Below are positions 1 through 9,509 of a DNA stretch of 64,000 nucleotides, one piece after another; the first letter of the stretch is position 1, and every line of letters begins with the position of its first letter. Source of the DNA: Mesoterricola sediminis (GTDB lineage Bacteria; Acidobacteriota; Holophagae; Holophagales; Holophagaceae). The stretch covers positions 2,172,965 through 2,236,964 of the forward strand of contig NZ_AP027081.1 in NCBI RefSeq assembly GCF_030295425.1, in the 5' to 3' direction. The position numbers were made by a program, and so were the translations under genes. The notes under the pieces are model-generated. The model was not told the origin of the DNA. It saw only the letters and a program-made list of their open reading frames with translations, and ran no database searches.

Positions 1-535
1 CCAGGACATGGGCGGTGATGAACACGGCGGTGGCGTGGCCGCTGGGATAGGAGAAGTAGCCGGGATCCAGGACGCCGCCCTTCTGCTCCTGGGGCGGGGT
101 CACGCAGGGCTGGACGCGCTTGTCCTGGATGGGCGGGCGCAGGCGCCGGTACTGGAGCTTGGCGGCGTGGTTGGCGCTTTCGCCGTCCCCGAGGGCCTCC
201 TGGAGGAGCTTGGCGCACACGGGGAGGTTGGAGGGCGTGAACCAGGGGCCCAGCACTTCGGCCACATCGAAGTAGTTGAGGCGGTCGGTTTTCCGGGCCC
301 ACGCCACTTCCTCGGCGGTGCGCCAGGCCTGGAGCTGGAGGATGGTCTCCAGGTCGGCCTGGGCGGCGAGGGTGCCAACGGCGGGCGGGGCGGGGAGGGG
401 GGTCAGGTCCAGGGTGCGGGCGTCGAAGAACCGGTGACCGGGCACAAGGCGGGCGGGCTCAGGCGTCTGGGACTGGACGGGGCCCGCGACGAGCAGGGCC
501 AGGATCAGGGCCGGGGGGGCCAGGGGGATGCGCAT
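1..535 (-). CDS. PAP2-family acid phosphatase, secreted (partial, C-terminus outside window)
   Basis: The minus-strand frame is open from an ATG at 535 to the window edge, giving 178 residues. It begins with a signal peptide (hydrophobic stretch about residues 4-20, then QSQTPEPAR). Near the edge is the PAP2 signature: YRRLRPP at about 130, corresponding to the KxxxxxxRP element, and SYPSGHAT at about 162, containing the phosphatase SGH motif with the catalytic histidine. This order, in an exported protein with a long helical N-terminus, matches class A bacterial non-specific acid phosphatases (PhoN/PhoC type), which hydrolyse phosphomonoesters in the periplasm. The final conserved SRxxxxxHxxxD motif would lie outside the window. 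The ribosome binding site is weak. The nearest gene, pntB, runs in the same direction about 80 nt upstream. Confidence 0.85.
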   Translation of the reverse strand, partial: MRIPLAPPALILALLVAGPVQSQTPEPARLVPGHRFFDARTLDLTPLPAPPAVGTLAAQADLETILQLQAWRTAEEVAWARKTDRLNYFDVAEVLGPWFTPSNLPVCAKLLQEALGDGESANHAAKLQYRRLRPPIQDKRVQPCVTPPQEQKGGVLDPGYFSYPSGHATAVFITAHVL

Positions 536-614
536 GCGTAACCTGTGGGAGGGCCAGCGGTTGCCGGCGGGTCAAGCGCCATGGTAGCACCTGACCGGAC
601 GGCCCGGGCGGGCC

Positions 615-2030
615 TCAGGGGTGGCGCGCCTCCCCGCCCAGCTGTCGTACCAGGTCCCCGATCACCGCCTTGGCGTCCCCGAAGAGCATGAAGGTCTTGT
701 CCAGGGCGTAGAGGGGGTTGTCGATGCCCGCGAAGCCGGGGTTGCGGGACCGCTTGACGGCATACACGGTGTGCGCCCGGTCGGCATCGATGATGGGCAT
801 GCCGTAGATGGGGCTGGCCGGGTCGCTGCGGGCGGCTGGGTTGACGACGTCGTTGGCCCCGACGACGAGGCAGACGTCGCAGACGGGCATCTCCCCGTTG
901 ATGTCGTCCATCTCCACGAGATCGTCGTAGGGGATCTCCGCCTCGGCCAGGAGGACGTTCATATGGCCGGGCATCCGGCCCGCCACGGGGTGGATGGCGA
1001 ACTTCACGGTGACGCCCCGGCGCTTCAGGAGGTCGTACAGCTCCCGGAGCTTGTGCTGGGCCTGGGCGACGGCCATGCCGTAGCCGGGGACGACCACCAC
1101 CAGGCCGGCCTGGGCCAGGATCTGGGCCGCGCTCTCCGCCGTGTCGGCCTTCAGGGCGCCCGCCGCGCCGGCCGCGACGGGGGCGGTCTGGCCGAAGGCC
1201 CCGAAGAGCACGTTGGCGAAGCTGCGGTTCATGGCCCGGCACATGAGCACGGAGAGGATGAAGCCGGAGCTGCCGTCCAGGGCCCCCGCCGTGATCAGCA
1301 GCTTGTTGTCCAGCACGAAGCCCATGGCCACGGCCGACAGGCCCGCGTAGGCGTTGAGGATGCTGATCACGGTGGGCATGTCGGCCCCGCCGATGGGCAG
1401 GACCAGGAGAATTCCGAAGGCCAGGGAGAGGAGGACGAGGAGGCCGAAGGCCCAGGGGGCCCAGGGGGCGAGGGGCGCTGCGACCAGGGCGGCGGCGGCC
1501 CCGACGGCCAGCGCCAGGAGCCCGAGGTTCACGGCGTTCTGGAAGGGATAGGTGACGGGGCGCTGGGGGATCCAGCGCACCTCCTGGAGCTTGCCGGCCG
1601 CGAGGAGGGAGCCGGTGAGGGTGAGGAAGCCCAGGAGGACCTCGGCGCCCAGGGCCGCCGTGACGAAGGGACCGAGGGCCTCCCGGCCGCCCTCGGCGTA
1701 GGCGTGGACGAACTTGGCGGTGCCCACGAGCCCGGCAGCCATGCCGCCGAAGGCGTGGGAGAGGGCCGTCCGCTGGGGCACGGCGGTGAGGGGCACCTGG
1801 GCGAGAGGGTAGCCCGCGGCCGCCCCCAGGGCGAAGGCCGCCAGGATGGCCAGGCCGTGGGTGCCGCCCCCCGCCGCCGCCCCCGCCAGGGTGCCCGCCA
1901 CGGCCAGGGCCATGGCCGCGGCGCCGGCGAGGACGCCCCGGCGGGAGGTCCCGGGGTCGCCCATCCACCGGAGGCTCTGGATGAAGAGGGCCGCGGCGGC
2001 CAGGTCCGGGAGCAGGCGCAGCGGGCTCAC
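615..2030 (-). CDS. pntB: NAD(P) transhydrogenase subunit beta
   Basis: Membrane subunit of proton-translocating transhydrogenase, which couples hydride transfer from NADH to NADP+ to the proton gradient. The 471-residue product is close to the usual 460-465. The first ~290 residues are a series of hydrophobic helices (domain II). The last ~160 form the NADP(H)-binding domain III, with VPGYGMAVAQAQ, HPVAGRMPGHMNVLLAEA, and GANDVVNP followed by GMPI, all hallmarks of the family. The start is a GTG at 2030 that overlaps the stop of pntAB by four bases (GTGA), so translation is probably coupled. It is the last gene of the pntAA-pntAB-pntB operon. Confidence 0.96.
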   Translation of the reverse strand: MSPLRLLPDLAAAALFIQSLRWMGDPGTSRRGVLAGAAAMALAVAGTLAGAAAGGGTHGLAILAAFALGAAAGYPLAQVPLTAVPQRTALSHAFGGMAAGLVGTAKFVHAYAEGGREALGPFVTAALGAEVLLGFLTLTGSLLAAGKLQEVRWIPQRPVTYPFQNAVNLGLLALAVGAAAALVAAPLAPWAPWAFGLLVLLSLAFGILLVLPIGGADMPTVISILNAYAGLSAVAMGFVLDNKLLITAGALDGSSGFILSVLMCRAMNRSFANVLFGAFGQTAPVAAGAAGALKADTAESAAQILAQAGLVVVVPGYGMAVAQAQHKLRELYDLLKRRGVTVKFAIHPVAGRMPGHMNVLLAEAEIPYDDLVEMDDINGEMPVCDVCLVVGANDVVNPAARSDPASPIYGMPIIDADRAHTVYAVKRSRNPGFAGIDNPLYALDKTFMLFGDAKAVIGDLVRQLGGEARHP

Positions 2031-2338
2031 GGCGGTCCCTCCCCCTTCTTCCGGAACATGCGGAGCATGCGGTCGGTGATGAGGAAGCCGCTGACGATGT
2101 TCGTGGTGGAACAGAAGATGGCCAGGAGCCCCAGGAGGGTGACGGCGGCGGGCTGGCCGCGGCCGGCGGCGACGAGGAGGGCGCCCACCACCGCGATGGC
2201 GGAGATGGCGTTGGTGAGGCTCATGAGGGGGGTGTGGAGGAGGCGGGAGACCCGCTGGATGCTCATGAGCCCCACGTAGGTGGCCAGCATGAACACGAAG
2301 AGGGACCCGCCGAGGTCCGCGGGGGCCTGGGCGCTCAC
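2027..2338 (-). CDS. pntAB: NAD(P) transhydrogenase subunit alpha part 2 (membrane domain)
   Basis: A 103-residue membrane protein equivalent to the C-terminal membrane domain of single-chain PntA. It has three or four predicted helices, including FVFMLATYVGLMSIQRVSR, and the conserved stretch HTPLMSLTNAISAI that characterises this subunit, then a helix ending in TNIVSGFLITDRML. Start is GTG at 2338, overlapping the pntAA stop by four bases; its own stop overlaps the pntB GTG in the same way. The split of the alpha subunit into two polypeptides is the three-gene arrangement known from Rhodospirillum rubrum and many other bacteria. Confidence 0.93.
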   Translation of the reverse strand: MSAQAPADLGGSLFVFMLATYVGLMSIQRVSRLLHTPLMSLTNAISAIAVVGALLVAAGRGQPAAVTLLGLLAIFCSTTNIVSGFLITDRMLRMFRKKGEGPP

Positions 2339-3474
2339 GGGGCCGCCTCCGCCCGGAGGGCCTCGCGGGTGGGGCCGTGGACCACCCCGCCCTCCCGGGT
2401 GAGGACGCAGGCCCGGAGCAGGTCGTCCTCCCAGTCGGGCCGGAAGGCCCCGTCGGCCCAGAAGGCCTCCAGGAGGTGCACGAGGTTGCGGCCGAAGAGG
2501 GCGCTGGCGTGCTGGGGCATGGTGGCGGGCAGGTTCAGGGGGGCCAGGATCCGGACCCCGCCGTGGACCACGGTCTCGCCCGGCCGCGAGAGTTCGCAGT
2601 TGCCCCCGCCGTCGGCCCCCAGGTCCACGACGACGCTGCCGGGGCGGAGGCGCTCCACCAGGTCCCGGTCGACCAGGCGTGGCGCCCGGACGCCGCCGAT
2701 GAGGGCCGTGGTGATGAGGGCGTCCATGCCGGCGCCGTGCTCGGCCAGCAGCTGGGCCTGGCGGGCCCGGTCCTCGGCGGTGAGGTCCGCGGCGTAGCCG
2801 CCGCCGGGACGAGGGCCGGGCGCCAGGTCGATGCCCACGTAGCGCCCGCCCACGGACGCGATCTGCTCCTTCACTTCGGGCCGCACGTCGGTGGCGCTCA
2901 CGGCCGCGCCCAGGCGGCGGGCGGTGGCGATGGCCTGCAGGCCGGCCACGCCCGCCCCGATCACGAACACCTTGGCCTGGGGCGTCGTGCCCGCGGCCGT
3001 CATGAAGAGGGGGACGTACCGGGGCAGGGCCAGGGCGGCGAGCAGGGCGCCCCGGTATCCGGTGATGTTGGCCTGGCTGGACAGGGTGTCCATGGCCTGG
3101 GCGCGGGTGGTGCGGGGCAGGCAGTCGGTGCTGAGGGCGGTGACGCCCGCGGCCGCGAGGGCCCGCACGGTGTCCAGGTGACGGCTGGGGAAGAGGGAGC
3201 CGAGGAGGAAGGTGCCCGGTCGCAGGCGGAGGGCCTCCTCCGGCCACGGGGCGGTCACCCGCAGGACCAGGTCGGCGGTCTCCAGCAGCCCCGCGTCCGG
3301 GACCACGGACGCGCCGGCGGCGGCATAGGCCGCGTCGGGGAAATGGGCGGCCTCCCCGGCGCCGGCGCCCACGGCCACCTTGGCGCCCAGGGCCACGAGG
3401 CGGCGGACGGCATCCGGATCCGCGGCGACCCGGGTCTCCCCGGGCCGCGTCTCCTTCGGTACAGCCACGCGCAT
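2335..3474 (-). CDS. pntAA: NAD(P) transhydrogenase subunit alpha part 1 (NAD-binding)
   Basis: Soluble NAD(H)-binding domain I of transhydrogenase, in the alanine dehydrogenase/PNT family, 379 residues. The N-terminus MRVAVPKETRPGETRVAADP is the standard PNT start. STDCLPRTTRAQAMDTLSSQ and the Rossmann motif VIGAGVAGLQAIATARRLGA (about residues 170-190) mark the nucleotide fold. The ATG at 3474 is preferred over an upstream TTG at 3501, because the family starts here and a purine-rich site precedes it. The gene is first of the pnt operon and has its own candidate promoter about 30-55 bases upstream. Confidence 0.95.
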   Translation of the reverse strand: MRVAVPKETRPGETRVAADPDAVRRLVALGAKVAVGAGAGEAAHFPDAAYAAAGASVVPDAGLLETADLVLRVTAPWPEEALRLRPGTFLLGSLFPSRHLDTVRALAAAGVTALSTDCLPRTTRAQAMDTLSSQANITGYRGALLAALALPRYVPLFMTAAGTTPQAKVFVIGAGVAGLQAIATARRLGAAVSATDVRPEVKEQIASVGGRYVGIDLAPGPRPGGGYAADLTAEDRARQAQLLAEHGAGMDALITTALIGGVRAPRLVDRDLVERLRPGSVVVDLGADGGGNCELSRPGETVVHGGVRILAPLNLPATMPQHASALFGRNLVHLLEAFWADGAFRPDWEDDLLRACVLTREGGVVHGPTREALRAEAAP

Positions 3475-3501
3475 CCAGCCCCCAGGGAACACCCGGGGCA
3501 A

Positions 3502-3529
3502 AAGATACGCGGATTCAATCTCGCATCAA
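3502..3529 (-). promoter_or_regulatory. candidate sigma-70 promoter of the pnt operon
   Basis: On the minus strand, TTGATG (3529-3524) and TATCTT (3507-3502) are separated by 16 bases, in the 95-base gap between the upstream ferredoxin gene and pntAA. The start would lie near 3495, giving a leader of about 20 bases. Found by eye only. Confidence 0.5.
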
Positions 3530-3541
3530 GGGGCGGGATCG

Positions 3542-3557
3542 GCGGCCCGGAGGCCGC
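3542..3557 (-). terminator. short GC hairpin after the 4Fe-4S gene
   Basis: GCGGCC (3542-3547) and GGCCGC (3552-3557) form a 6-bp stem with a 4-base loop, 13 bases past the stop of the 4Fe-4S gene. No run of U follows, so it would be at most a weak terminator or a 3'-end stabiliser. Confidence 0.3.
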
Positions 3558-3569
3558 GCGCCGCGGGGG

Positions 3570-4397
3570 TCAGGCGACCCACTGCTCCTTGCGGACGGCG
3601 CCGTCCACGCCGACGACGACGGCCTTGATGGGCACCCGGCGGGAGGCGGCCTGGGCCGCCATCTGGGCCTGGCGGAGGAGGCCGCCGCAGCAGGGGACCT
3701 CCATGATCATCACCGTGATCGTGTTCACCTCGGCCTCGTCGATGAGGGCGGTGAGCTTGCTCACGTAGACGTCCTGGTTGCTGTCGAGCTTGGGGCAGGC
3801 GATGGCCAGCTTCTTCCCGGGGAGGCAGGCCTGGTTGAAGTCGGCCATGGCGAAGGCGACGCAGTCGGCGGCCAGGAGGAGGTCGGCCTTGTGGAAGACC
3901 GGGTTCATGGGACTGATGAGGTGCATCTGCACGGGCCACTGGGTGAGCTGGCTCTGGAGGCCGTCCCGGGTCTCGGCGGAGGCGGGGGCCCGCTCCAGGG
4001 TGCGGGGGGCGGAACCGGGGCACGCGTGCATGGGCTTCTCCTTGTAGTCGGGGACGGCGACGCCGAGCTCGGCCAGGTAGGCCTCGGCCTCGCGCAGGTA
4101 GGCGGTCTGGGCGTGGTGGTGCAGGTGCTTGAGGTGGGCCTTCAGGGTGTTGGCGCCCATGGGCAGGATGTTGTCCAGGGTGGCGCGCTCGCTGTAGGGC
4201 GCGGCCTCGCGCGTCTCGACGAGGATGGCCCCCTGGGGGCATTCGCCGACGCAGGCCCCCAGGCCGTCGCAGGTGATCTCGGAGACGAGCCGGGCCTTGC
4301 CGTCGATGATCTGGAGGGCCCCCTCGGGGCAGCCGTCGGCGCAGAGGCCGCAGCCGTCGCACTTCTCCTCGTCGATCCGGATGATCTGGCGTTCCAT
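3570..4397 (-). CDS. 4Fe-4S ferredoxin-domain protein
   Basis: A 275-residue iron-sulfur protein. The N-terminus carries CDGCGLCADGCPEG (about 14-27), a complete CxxCxxCxxxCP 4Fe-4S motif. The second motif, CDGLGACVGECPQG (about 44-57), has leucine where the second cysteine should be, as seen in other members of this family. The remaining ~200 residues have further cysteines, including HACPGS, ADCVAF, QACLPG, IACPKLD and the C-terminal VPCCGGLL. They resemble the conserved uncharacterised domain of anaerobe-type ferredoxin-like proteins. A GGAGGT ribosome site precedes the ATG at 4397. The gene is upstream of the pnt operon and an FNR-type box lies in its upstream region, which suggests a redox role. 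The electron partner is unknown. Confidence 0.85.
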   Translation of the reverse strand: MERQIIRIDEEKCDGCGLCADGCPEGALQIIDGKARLVSEITCDGLGACVGECPQGAILVETREAAPYSERATLDNILPMGANTLKAHLKHLHHHAQTAYLREAEAYLAELGVAVPDYKEKPMHACPGSAPRTLERAPASAETRDGLQSQLTQWPVQMHLISPMNPVFHKADLLLAADCVAFAMADFNQACLPGKKLAIACPKLDSNQDVYVSKLTALIDEAEVNTITVMIMEVPCCGGLLRQAQMAAQAASRRVPIKAVVVGVDGAVRKEQWVA

Positions 4398-4443
4398 GGG
4401 ACCTCCACGGACCCCAGGATGCCCCGGAACCGGGGACCGCACC

Positions 4444-4457
4444 TTGATCTGCGTCAA
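4444..4457. promoter_or_regulatory. FNR/CRP-family-like binding site
   Basis: TTGAT-CTGC-GTCAA matches the FNR consensus TTGAT-N4-ATCAA at nine of ten positions. It lies between the divergent 4Fe-4S gene (start 4397, minus) and the TonB-like gene (start 4500, plus). The same TTGATC (4444-4449) with GATAAT at 4468-4473, an 18-base spacer, also reads as a sigma-70 promoter for the plus-strand gene. A bound regulator would therefore cover the -35 of that promoter. Confidence 0.5.
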
Positions 4458-4499
4458 GATCCGGCGGGATAATGGCCGTCCATCATCCACGGCGGAACC

Positions 4500-5351
4500 A
4501 TGGAAGCACGAGGGGGGTCGGAGTCGCCGGCCGGCCAGGGCGGGCCACCGCCAGCCTTTCCGGTACCCGGGGGGCGCCCCGGCCGGCATGTGGCGGCCTC
4601 CTTGGCCCTGAGCCTGCCGCTCCAGGCCGCCTTCCTGGCGGGCCTGGCCTGGGTCCAGCCCTGGGGCCCCGCCCGGGCCCGGGCGCCCCGGGCCGTGCTG
4701 GGCGTCGTCCTGGCCCCCCTCCCGGAGCTGCTGCCCCCGCCCGGGCCGGCCCGTCCGGCTCCGGCGGCGGCGCCGACGCCCGTCGCGGGCGCGGCCGGCG
4801 AACCCGGGGGCAGCTGGGGGTCCCGGGTGAAGGCCCCCGTGGCCCTGGATACCCTCGGCGGACTGCCGGATCCGTCGGGAATGGCGGCCCTGGCGGACCT
4901 GCCGGCCTCGGCGCCCGGCGTTCCCCCCGGGCCGTCGGCCCTCCGGATCCCGGAACACCCCTTGGGCGGCGCCGGCTACGGGCGGGGCAGCGGAACGGGT
5001 GAGGGGGATGGCCACGGGGCCGGGAAGGGGACCCGGTCCCGGACCCAGCTGGCGCGCATGGCCGCCGAAGGCACGCCGCTGCCCATGGAGGATTTCAAGG
5101 TCCTCTCCATGACGACGCCCCGCTACGCCTTCCGGGAGGATGAACGGGGGCTCCAGGGGAGCGTCGTGGTGGTGCGCCTCCTCCTGGACGCCGACGGGGT
5201 GCCCCTCTTCGTGGACGCGCTGTCCGGGCCCGAGGTCCTCGTGGGCCCCACCCTGATCGCGGCCCGGCGCTGGCGCTTCCTGCTGGCCGCCCACGTGAGG
5301 GACCGGGCCCCGGTGCCCGTGGTGATCCGCTACCGGTGGGTCCTGTCCTGA
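4500..5351 (+). CDS. TonB-like energy-transducing protein
   Basis: A 283-residue protein with TonB architecture. There is a short cytoplasmic N-terminus, one membrane helix (about residues 31-52, SLALSLPLQAAFLAGLAWV), a proline- and alanine-rich periplasmic linker (about 58-110), a glycine-rich stretch (about 155-180) and a C-terminal TonB-type domain (about 195-283). In that last domain TPRYAF, GSVVVVRLLLDADG and AARRWRF follow the pattern of the family (YP..A...G..G.V.V...V...G.V........A...WRF). No exbB or exbD is adjacent, so the partner motor would be encoded elsewhere. The last 22 bases overlap the convergent gene. The ATG at 4500 is used; no strong ribosome site is visible. Confidence 0.75.
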   Translation: MEARGGSESPAGQGGPPPAFPVPGGRPGRHVAASLALSLPLQAAFLAGLAWVQPWGPARARAPRAVLGVVLAPLPELLPPPGPARPAPAAAPTPVAGAAGEPGGSWGSRVKAPVALDTLGGLPDPSGMAALADLPASAPGVPPGPSALRIPEHPLGGAGYGRGSGTGEGDGHGAGKGTRSRTQLARMAAEGTPLPMEDFKVLSMTTPRYAFREDERGLQGSVVVVRLLLDADGVPLFVDALSGPEVLVGPTLIAARRWRFLLAAHVRDRAPVPVVIRYRWVLS

Positions 5352-6046
5352 CGGGCCTCCTCCAGGCGGAGCGCCACCGCCTCGTCCCCGGGATCCCGGG
5401 CCAGGGCCTCCTCCAGGAAGGGGATTGCCCGCGCGAAGCGCTGGGCCGCCTCCGGGCCGCCCTCCCGGGCCCGCTCGACGAGGCAGCAGCCCAGGATGCG
5501 CCGGTTGCGGCCCCGGGCCGCGTGGATCCGCATCCGCGTCCCGGGGGTGGAGGCCGCCGCCAGGGCTGCCGAAAAGAGGCGTTCCGCCGTCCACAGGCCG
5601 TCCTCCGCCTCGGCGAAGCGCCCCGCGTTGAAGGGGACGATGGCCGCGTTGTAGGCCTCGCCCGCGGCCATGGCCTCCGCCTCGCCGGGCAGGGCCAGGG
5701 GCACGCCGGGCTCGGCGTTCGCGGCCTCGACGGGGGTGAGGAGCCGCAGGTCCAGGCGCACCCAGTCGTCCCCGGCCAGGCTCAGGGGCGCCAGCCTGGG
5801 CTGGAAGCCCGGTGCCGCGCAGGTGACCCAGTGGACCTGCCCGGGGAGGAGGCCCGTGAGGCGGAACCGGCCGTCGGGGCCGGCCCGGAAGGTGCGCACG
5901 GGGCCTCCGGGGTCGGGGGCCACGGTGAGCACGGCCCCGGGCACGGGGCGGCCCTGGCTGTCGGTCACGGTGCCGCGGGCCTCGCGGGCGGTGCCCGCCC
6001 CGAGCGCGACGGCGAGGGCGAAGGCGGGAAGGAGCGTGAGCCTCAT
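5330..6046 (-). CDS. exported carboxypeptidase-regulatory-like domain protein
   Basis: A 238-residue exported protein. A signal peptide (about 1-20, LTLLPAFALAVALGAG) precedes a beta-sandwich of the carboxypeptidase regulatory-like type, starting ARGTVTDSQGRPVPGAVLTV and continuing to about residue 105 with the typical GPDGRFRLTGLLPG. The C-terminal ~110 residues look helical and TPR-like (AYNAAIVPFNAGRFAEAEDG, then AIPFLEEALARDPGDEAVAL). Such proteins often bind or display surface polymers, but no specific role can be assigned. A GGAGGGG site precedes the ATG at 6046. Its 3' end overlaps the TonB-like gene by 22 bases on the opposite strand. Confidence 0.7.
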   Translation of the reverse strand: MRLTLLPAFALAVALGAGTAREARGTVTDSQGRPVPGAVLTVAPDPGGPVRTFRAGPDGRFRLTGLLPGQVHWVTCAAPGFQPRLAPLSLAGDDWVRLDLRLLTPVEAANAEPGVPLALPGEAEAMAAGEAYNAAIVPFNAGRFAEAEDGLWTAERLFSAALAAASTPGTRMRIHAARGRNRRILGCCLVERAREGGPEAAQRFARAIPFLEEALARDPGDEAVALRLEEARQDRTHR

Positions 6047-6459
6047 GGTCCCCTCCAGGCTCCGCTGGCTGCGGGCGGCGGTCAAGGCTTGCAGCCCCTG
6101 GGACGGCCTCCCCGGCGCCTCGGCGATGGCCTTCCCAGGCGGAGGCCGGCGCGAAGACGGCCTGCGCCGAAGCACCTGTCGAAAAGCGCTGCGCCCCTGA
6201 ACTGCCATGGTTCGTTGAACCGCCAGGATTGGAATGGACGGGGATGGAAAGGACCAACCATGCGCCCTGGGCTCACCCAGCCGCAGGGTCCCGCTTGACC
6301 CGACCCATCCCTCCGTCGGCCCTGCGGTGGAAGGGGTTCGCGCAGATGGTAAGGAAAAAAGGGGAGAGGCCCCCTTGCGACGTTCCCCCTCCTCCTTGTC
6401 GGGGCTGTCTTTGGTTTGCCGACCGCGCCTAGAATGGAGCCTCACGTTGAAGGAAGCCC
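6047..6459. other. 413-base divergent intergenic region upstream of ettA
   Basis: No gene was seen. It holds a small inverted repeat GGTTC-GTT-GAACC at 6209-6221. A -10-like TAGAAT at 6430-6435 lies 25 bases before the ettA ATG, without a convincing -35 at the right distance. A ribosome site AAGGA is at 6450-6454. Confidence 0.5.
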
Positions 6460-8142
<1,683 letters not shown>

Positions 8143-8160
8143 GGGTTGCGCACGGTCACT

Positions 8161-8196
8161 AATTAATTATTAATTTGGCAGTCCCCCGAGGCTGCC
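8161..8196 (+). promoter_or_regulatory. AT-rich palindrome and start-proximal hairpin
   Basis: AATTAAT-T-ATTAATT (8161-8175) is a perfect palindrome in very GC-rich surroundings. It overlaps a possible -10 (TATTAA at 8168-8173, 16 bases after TTGCGC at 8146-8151). Directly after it, GGCAGTC (8177-8183) and GGCTGCC (8190-8196) can form a 7-bp stem with one G-U pair, ending at the base before the ATG at 8197. This stem would hold the only Shine-Dalgarno-like bases (GAGG at 8188-8191). Confidence 0.45.
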
Positions 8197-8805
8197 ATGC
8201 CCTTTCCGTCCTTCCGCGCCCCCCTCCCGGTCCTCGCCGCCGCCTTCCTGGTGGCGGGGGCCGGAACCCTCCAGGCGGGGAAACCCGCGACGCATCGCAT
8301 GGGGTGCATGGTCACCAACCATTCGGGCCACGATGTGGTGCTCTTCGCCACGGCGGTGCAACCCTTCCAGTACTGGGTGCTCGAGCCCAGGCACCGGTTC
8401 TGGTTCGGGCACGGGGCGGAGCGGGAGTCCGGCCCCTTCCCGGTGCGGGAGGCCTTCTACCTGCCCCTCGCCCACGGGAACACCGTCATCCTGGACACGG
8501 ACCCGGATTGGGACGACCGGCCCTTCGACGCCACCTTCAAGGTCTTCCGCCGCAGGGACGTCGACCACTACCTCTCCCCCGAGCTCCTGGCCTACGGCCC
8601 GGGCTCGGCGGATTTCGGGGGCCTCCTCCAGATGACGGGCCTGACCAGTGAACAGTCGCGCCTCGCCCTCCGCTACGCCACCGGCGCGCCCCGCCTGGAG
8701 ACCTCCCGGGCGGCCGTGACGCCGGTGACCTGGTTCACCGGCACGGACCCGGAGATCGCCGTCCGGGCCGAAAACGAACGAGCCGTCGTGCTGGTACGGC
8801 GGTAG
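8197..8805 (+). CDS. secreted protein of unknown function
   Basis: A 202-residue protein that I do not recognise. It has a clear signal peptide (about 1-27, PLPVLAAAFLVAGAGTLQAG) and then a mixed beta-rich body with several tryptophans and aromatic residues (HRFWFGHG, DPDWDDRPFD). Two cysteine-poor halves suggest a small periplasmic or secreted domain. The start is supported by the signal peptide. The ribosome site appears only inside the hairpin described at 8177-8196. It stands between ettA and the SRAP gene with its own upstream AT-rich element, so it is probably transcribed separately from ettA. Confidence 0.7.
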   Translation: MPFPSFRAPLPVLAAAFLVAGAGTLQAGKPATHRMGCMVTNHSGHDVVLFATAVQPFQYWVLEPRHRFWFGHGAERESGPFPVREAFYLPLAHGNTVILDTDPDWDDRPFDATFKVFRRRDVDHYLSPELLAYGPGSADFGGLLQMTGLTSEQSRLALRYATGAPRLETSRAAVTPVTWFTGTDPEIAVRAENERAVVLVRR

Positions 8806-8834
8806 GGCGCGGAGGCCGGGTTAGAATCGGGGCC

Positions 8835-9509
8835 ATGTGCGGACGCTACGCCCTCAGTTCCCCGGTCCAGGCCCTGGAGGTCCAGTTCGAGGCGGAGGCG
8901 CAGGTGCTGCTGGCCCCCCGCTACAACATCGCCCCCACCACCCCCGTGCCCGTGGTGCGCAACGGGGGGGCCGGCCGCATCCTCGTCCTGCACCGGTGGG
9001 GCCTCGTGCCCGCCTGGTCCCGGGAGCCGGGCGCGGGGGCCCCGATGGCCAACGCCCGGTCGGAGACCGTCGCGGAGAAGCCCGCCTTCCGGGGGCCGTT
9101 CCGCCGCAACCGCTGCCTCATCCCCGCCGACGGCTTCTACGAGTGGCGGGCGGTCCCCGGCGGGAAGCAGCCCTTCTTCATCCGGGCGGCGGAAGGGGTC
9201 CTGGCCTTCGCCGGGCTCTGGGACCGCTGGGAGGGCCCGGAGGGCACCCTCGATTCCTGCACGATCCTCACCACGGCCGCCCAGGGCCCCATGGCCCGGA
9301 TCCACGACCGCATGCCCGTGATCCTCGCCCGGGAGGCCTACGCCCAGTGGCTGGATCCCGCCACCCCGCCGGACGTGCTGAAGGGCCTGCTGCGGCCCTG
9401 CCCGGAGGCCTGGCTCCGCATGCACCCGGTGGACCGCCGCGTGGGCAGCGTGCGCAACGACGATCCCGGCCTCGTGGAACCGCTCCCCGGGGAGCCCTTC
9501 GATGCCTGA
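8835..9509 (+). CDS. SRAP-family protein (YedK/HMCES-like abasic-site DNA-protein crosslinker)
   Basis: A 224-residue SOS response-associated peptidase family protein. After Met removal the invariant Cys2 of MCGRYAL becomes the catalytic N-terminal residue that forms a thiazolidine crosslink with abasic sites in single-stranded DNA. The other family residues are visible: RYNIAPT (about 35-41), WGLVPAW (about 55-61), ANARSET (about 74-80), the glutamate in GFYEW (about 100) and HDRMPVIL (about 157-164), with the active-site histidine. The family's known role is protection of abasic sites. The stop overlaps the start of the next gene by eight bases, indicating translational coupling. No LexA-type operator was identified upstream. 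Confidence 0.93.
   Translation: MCGRYALSSPVQALEVQFEAEAQVLLAPRYNIAPTTPVPVVRNGGAGRILVLHRWGLVPAWSREPGAGAPMANARSETVAEKPAFRGPFRRNRCLIPADGFYEWRAVPGGKQPFFIRAAEGVLAFAGLWDRWEGPEGTLDSCTILTTAAQGPMARIHDRMPVILAREAYAQWLDPATPPDVLKGLLRPCPEAWLRMHPVDRRVGSVRNDDPGLVEPLPGEPFDA

Noticed and set aside
3570-6257. An 895-codon minus-strand frame joining the 4Fe-4S protein to upstream sequence
   Set aside because: The upstream part is antisense to the TonB-like gene and out of frame with the carboxypeptidase-regulatory-like gene. The real start is ATG 4397 with GGAGGT.
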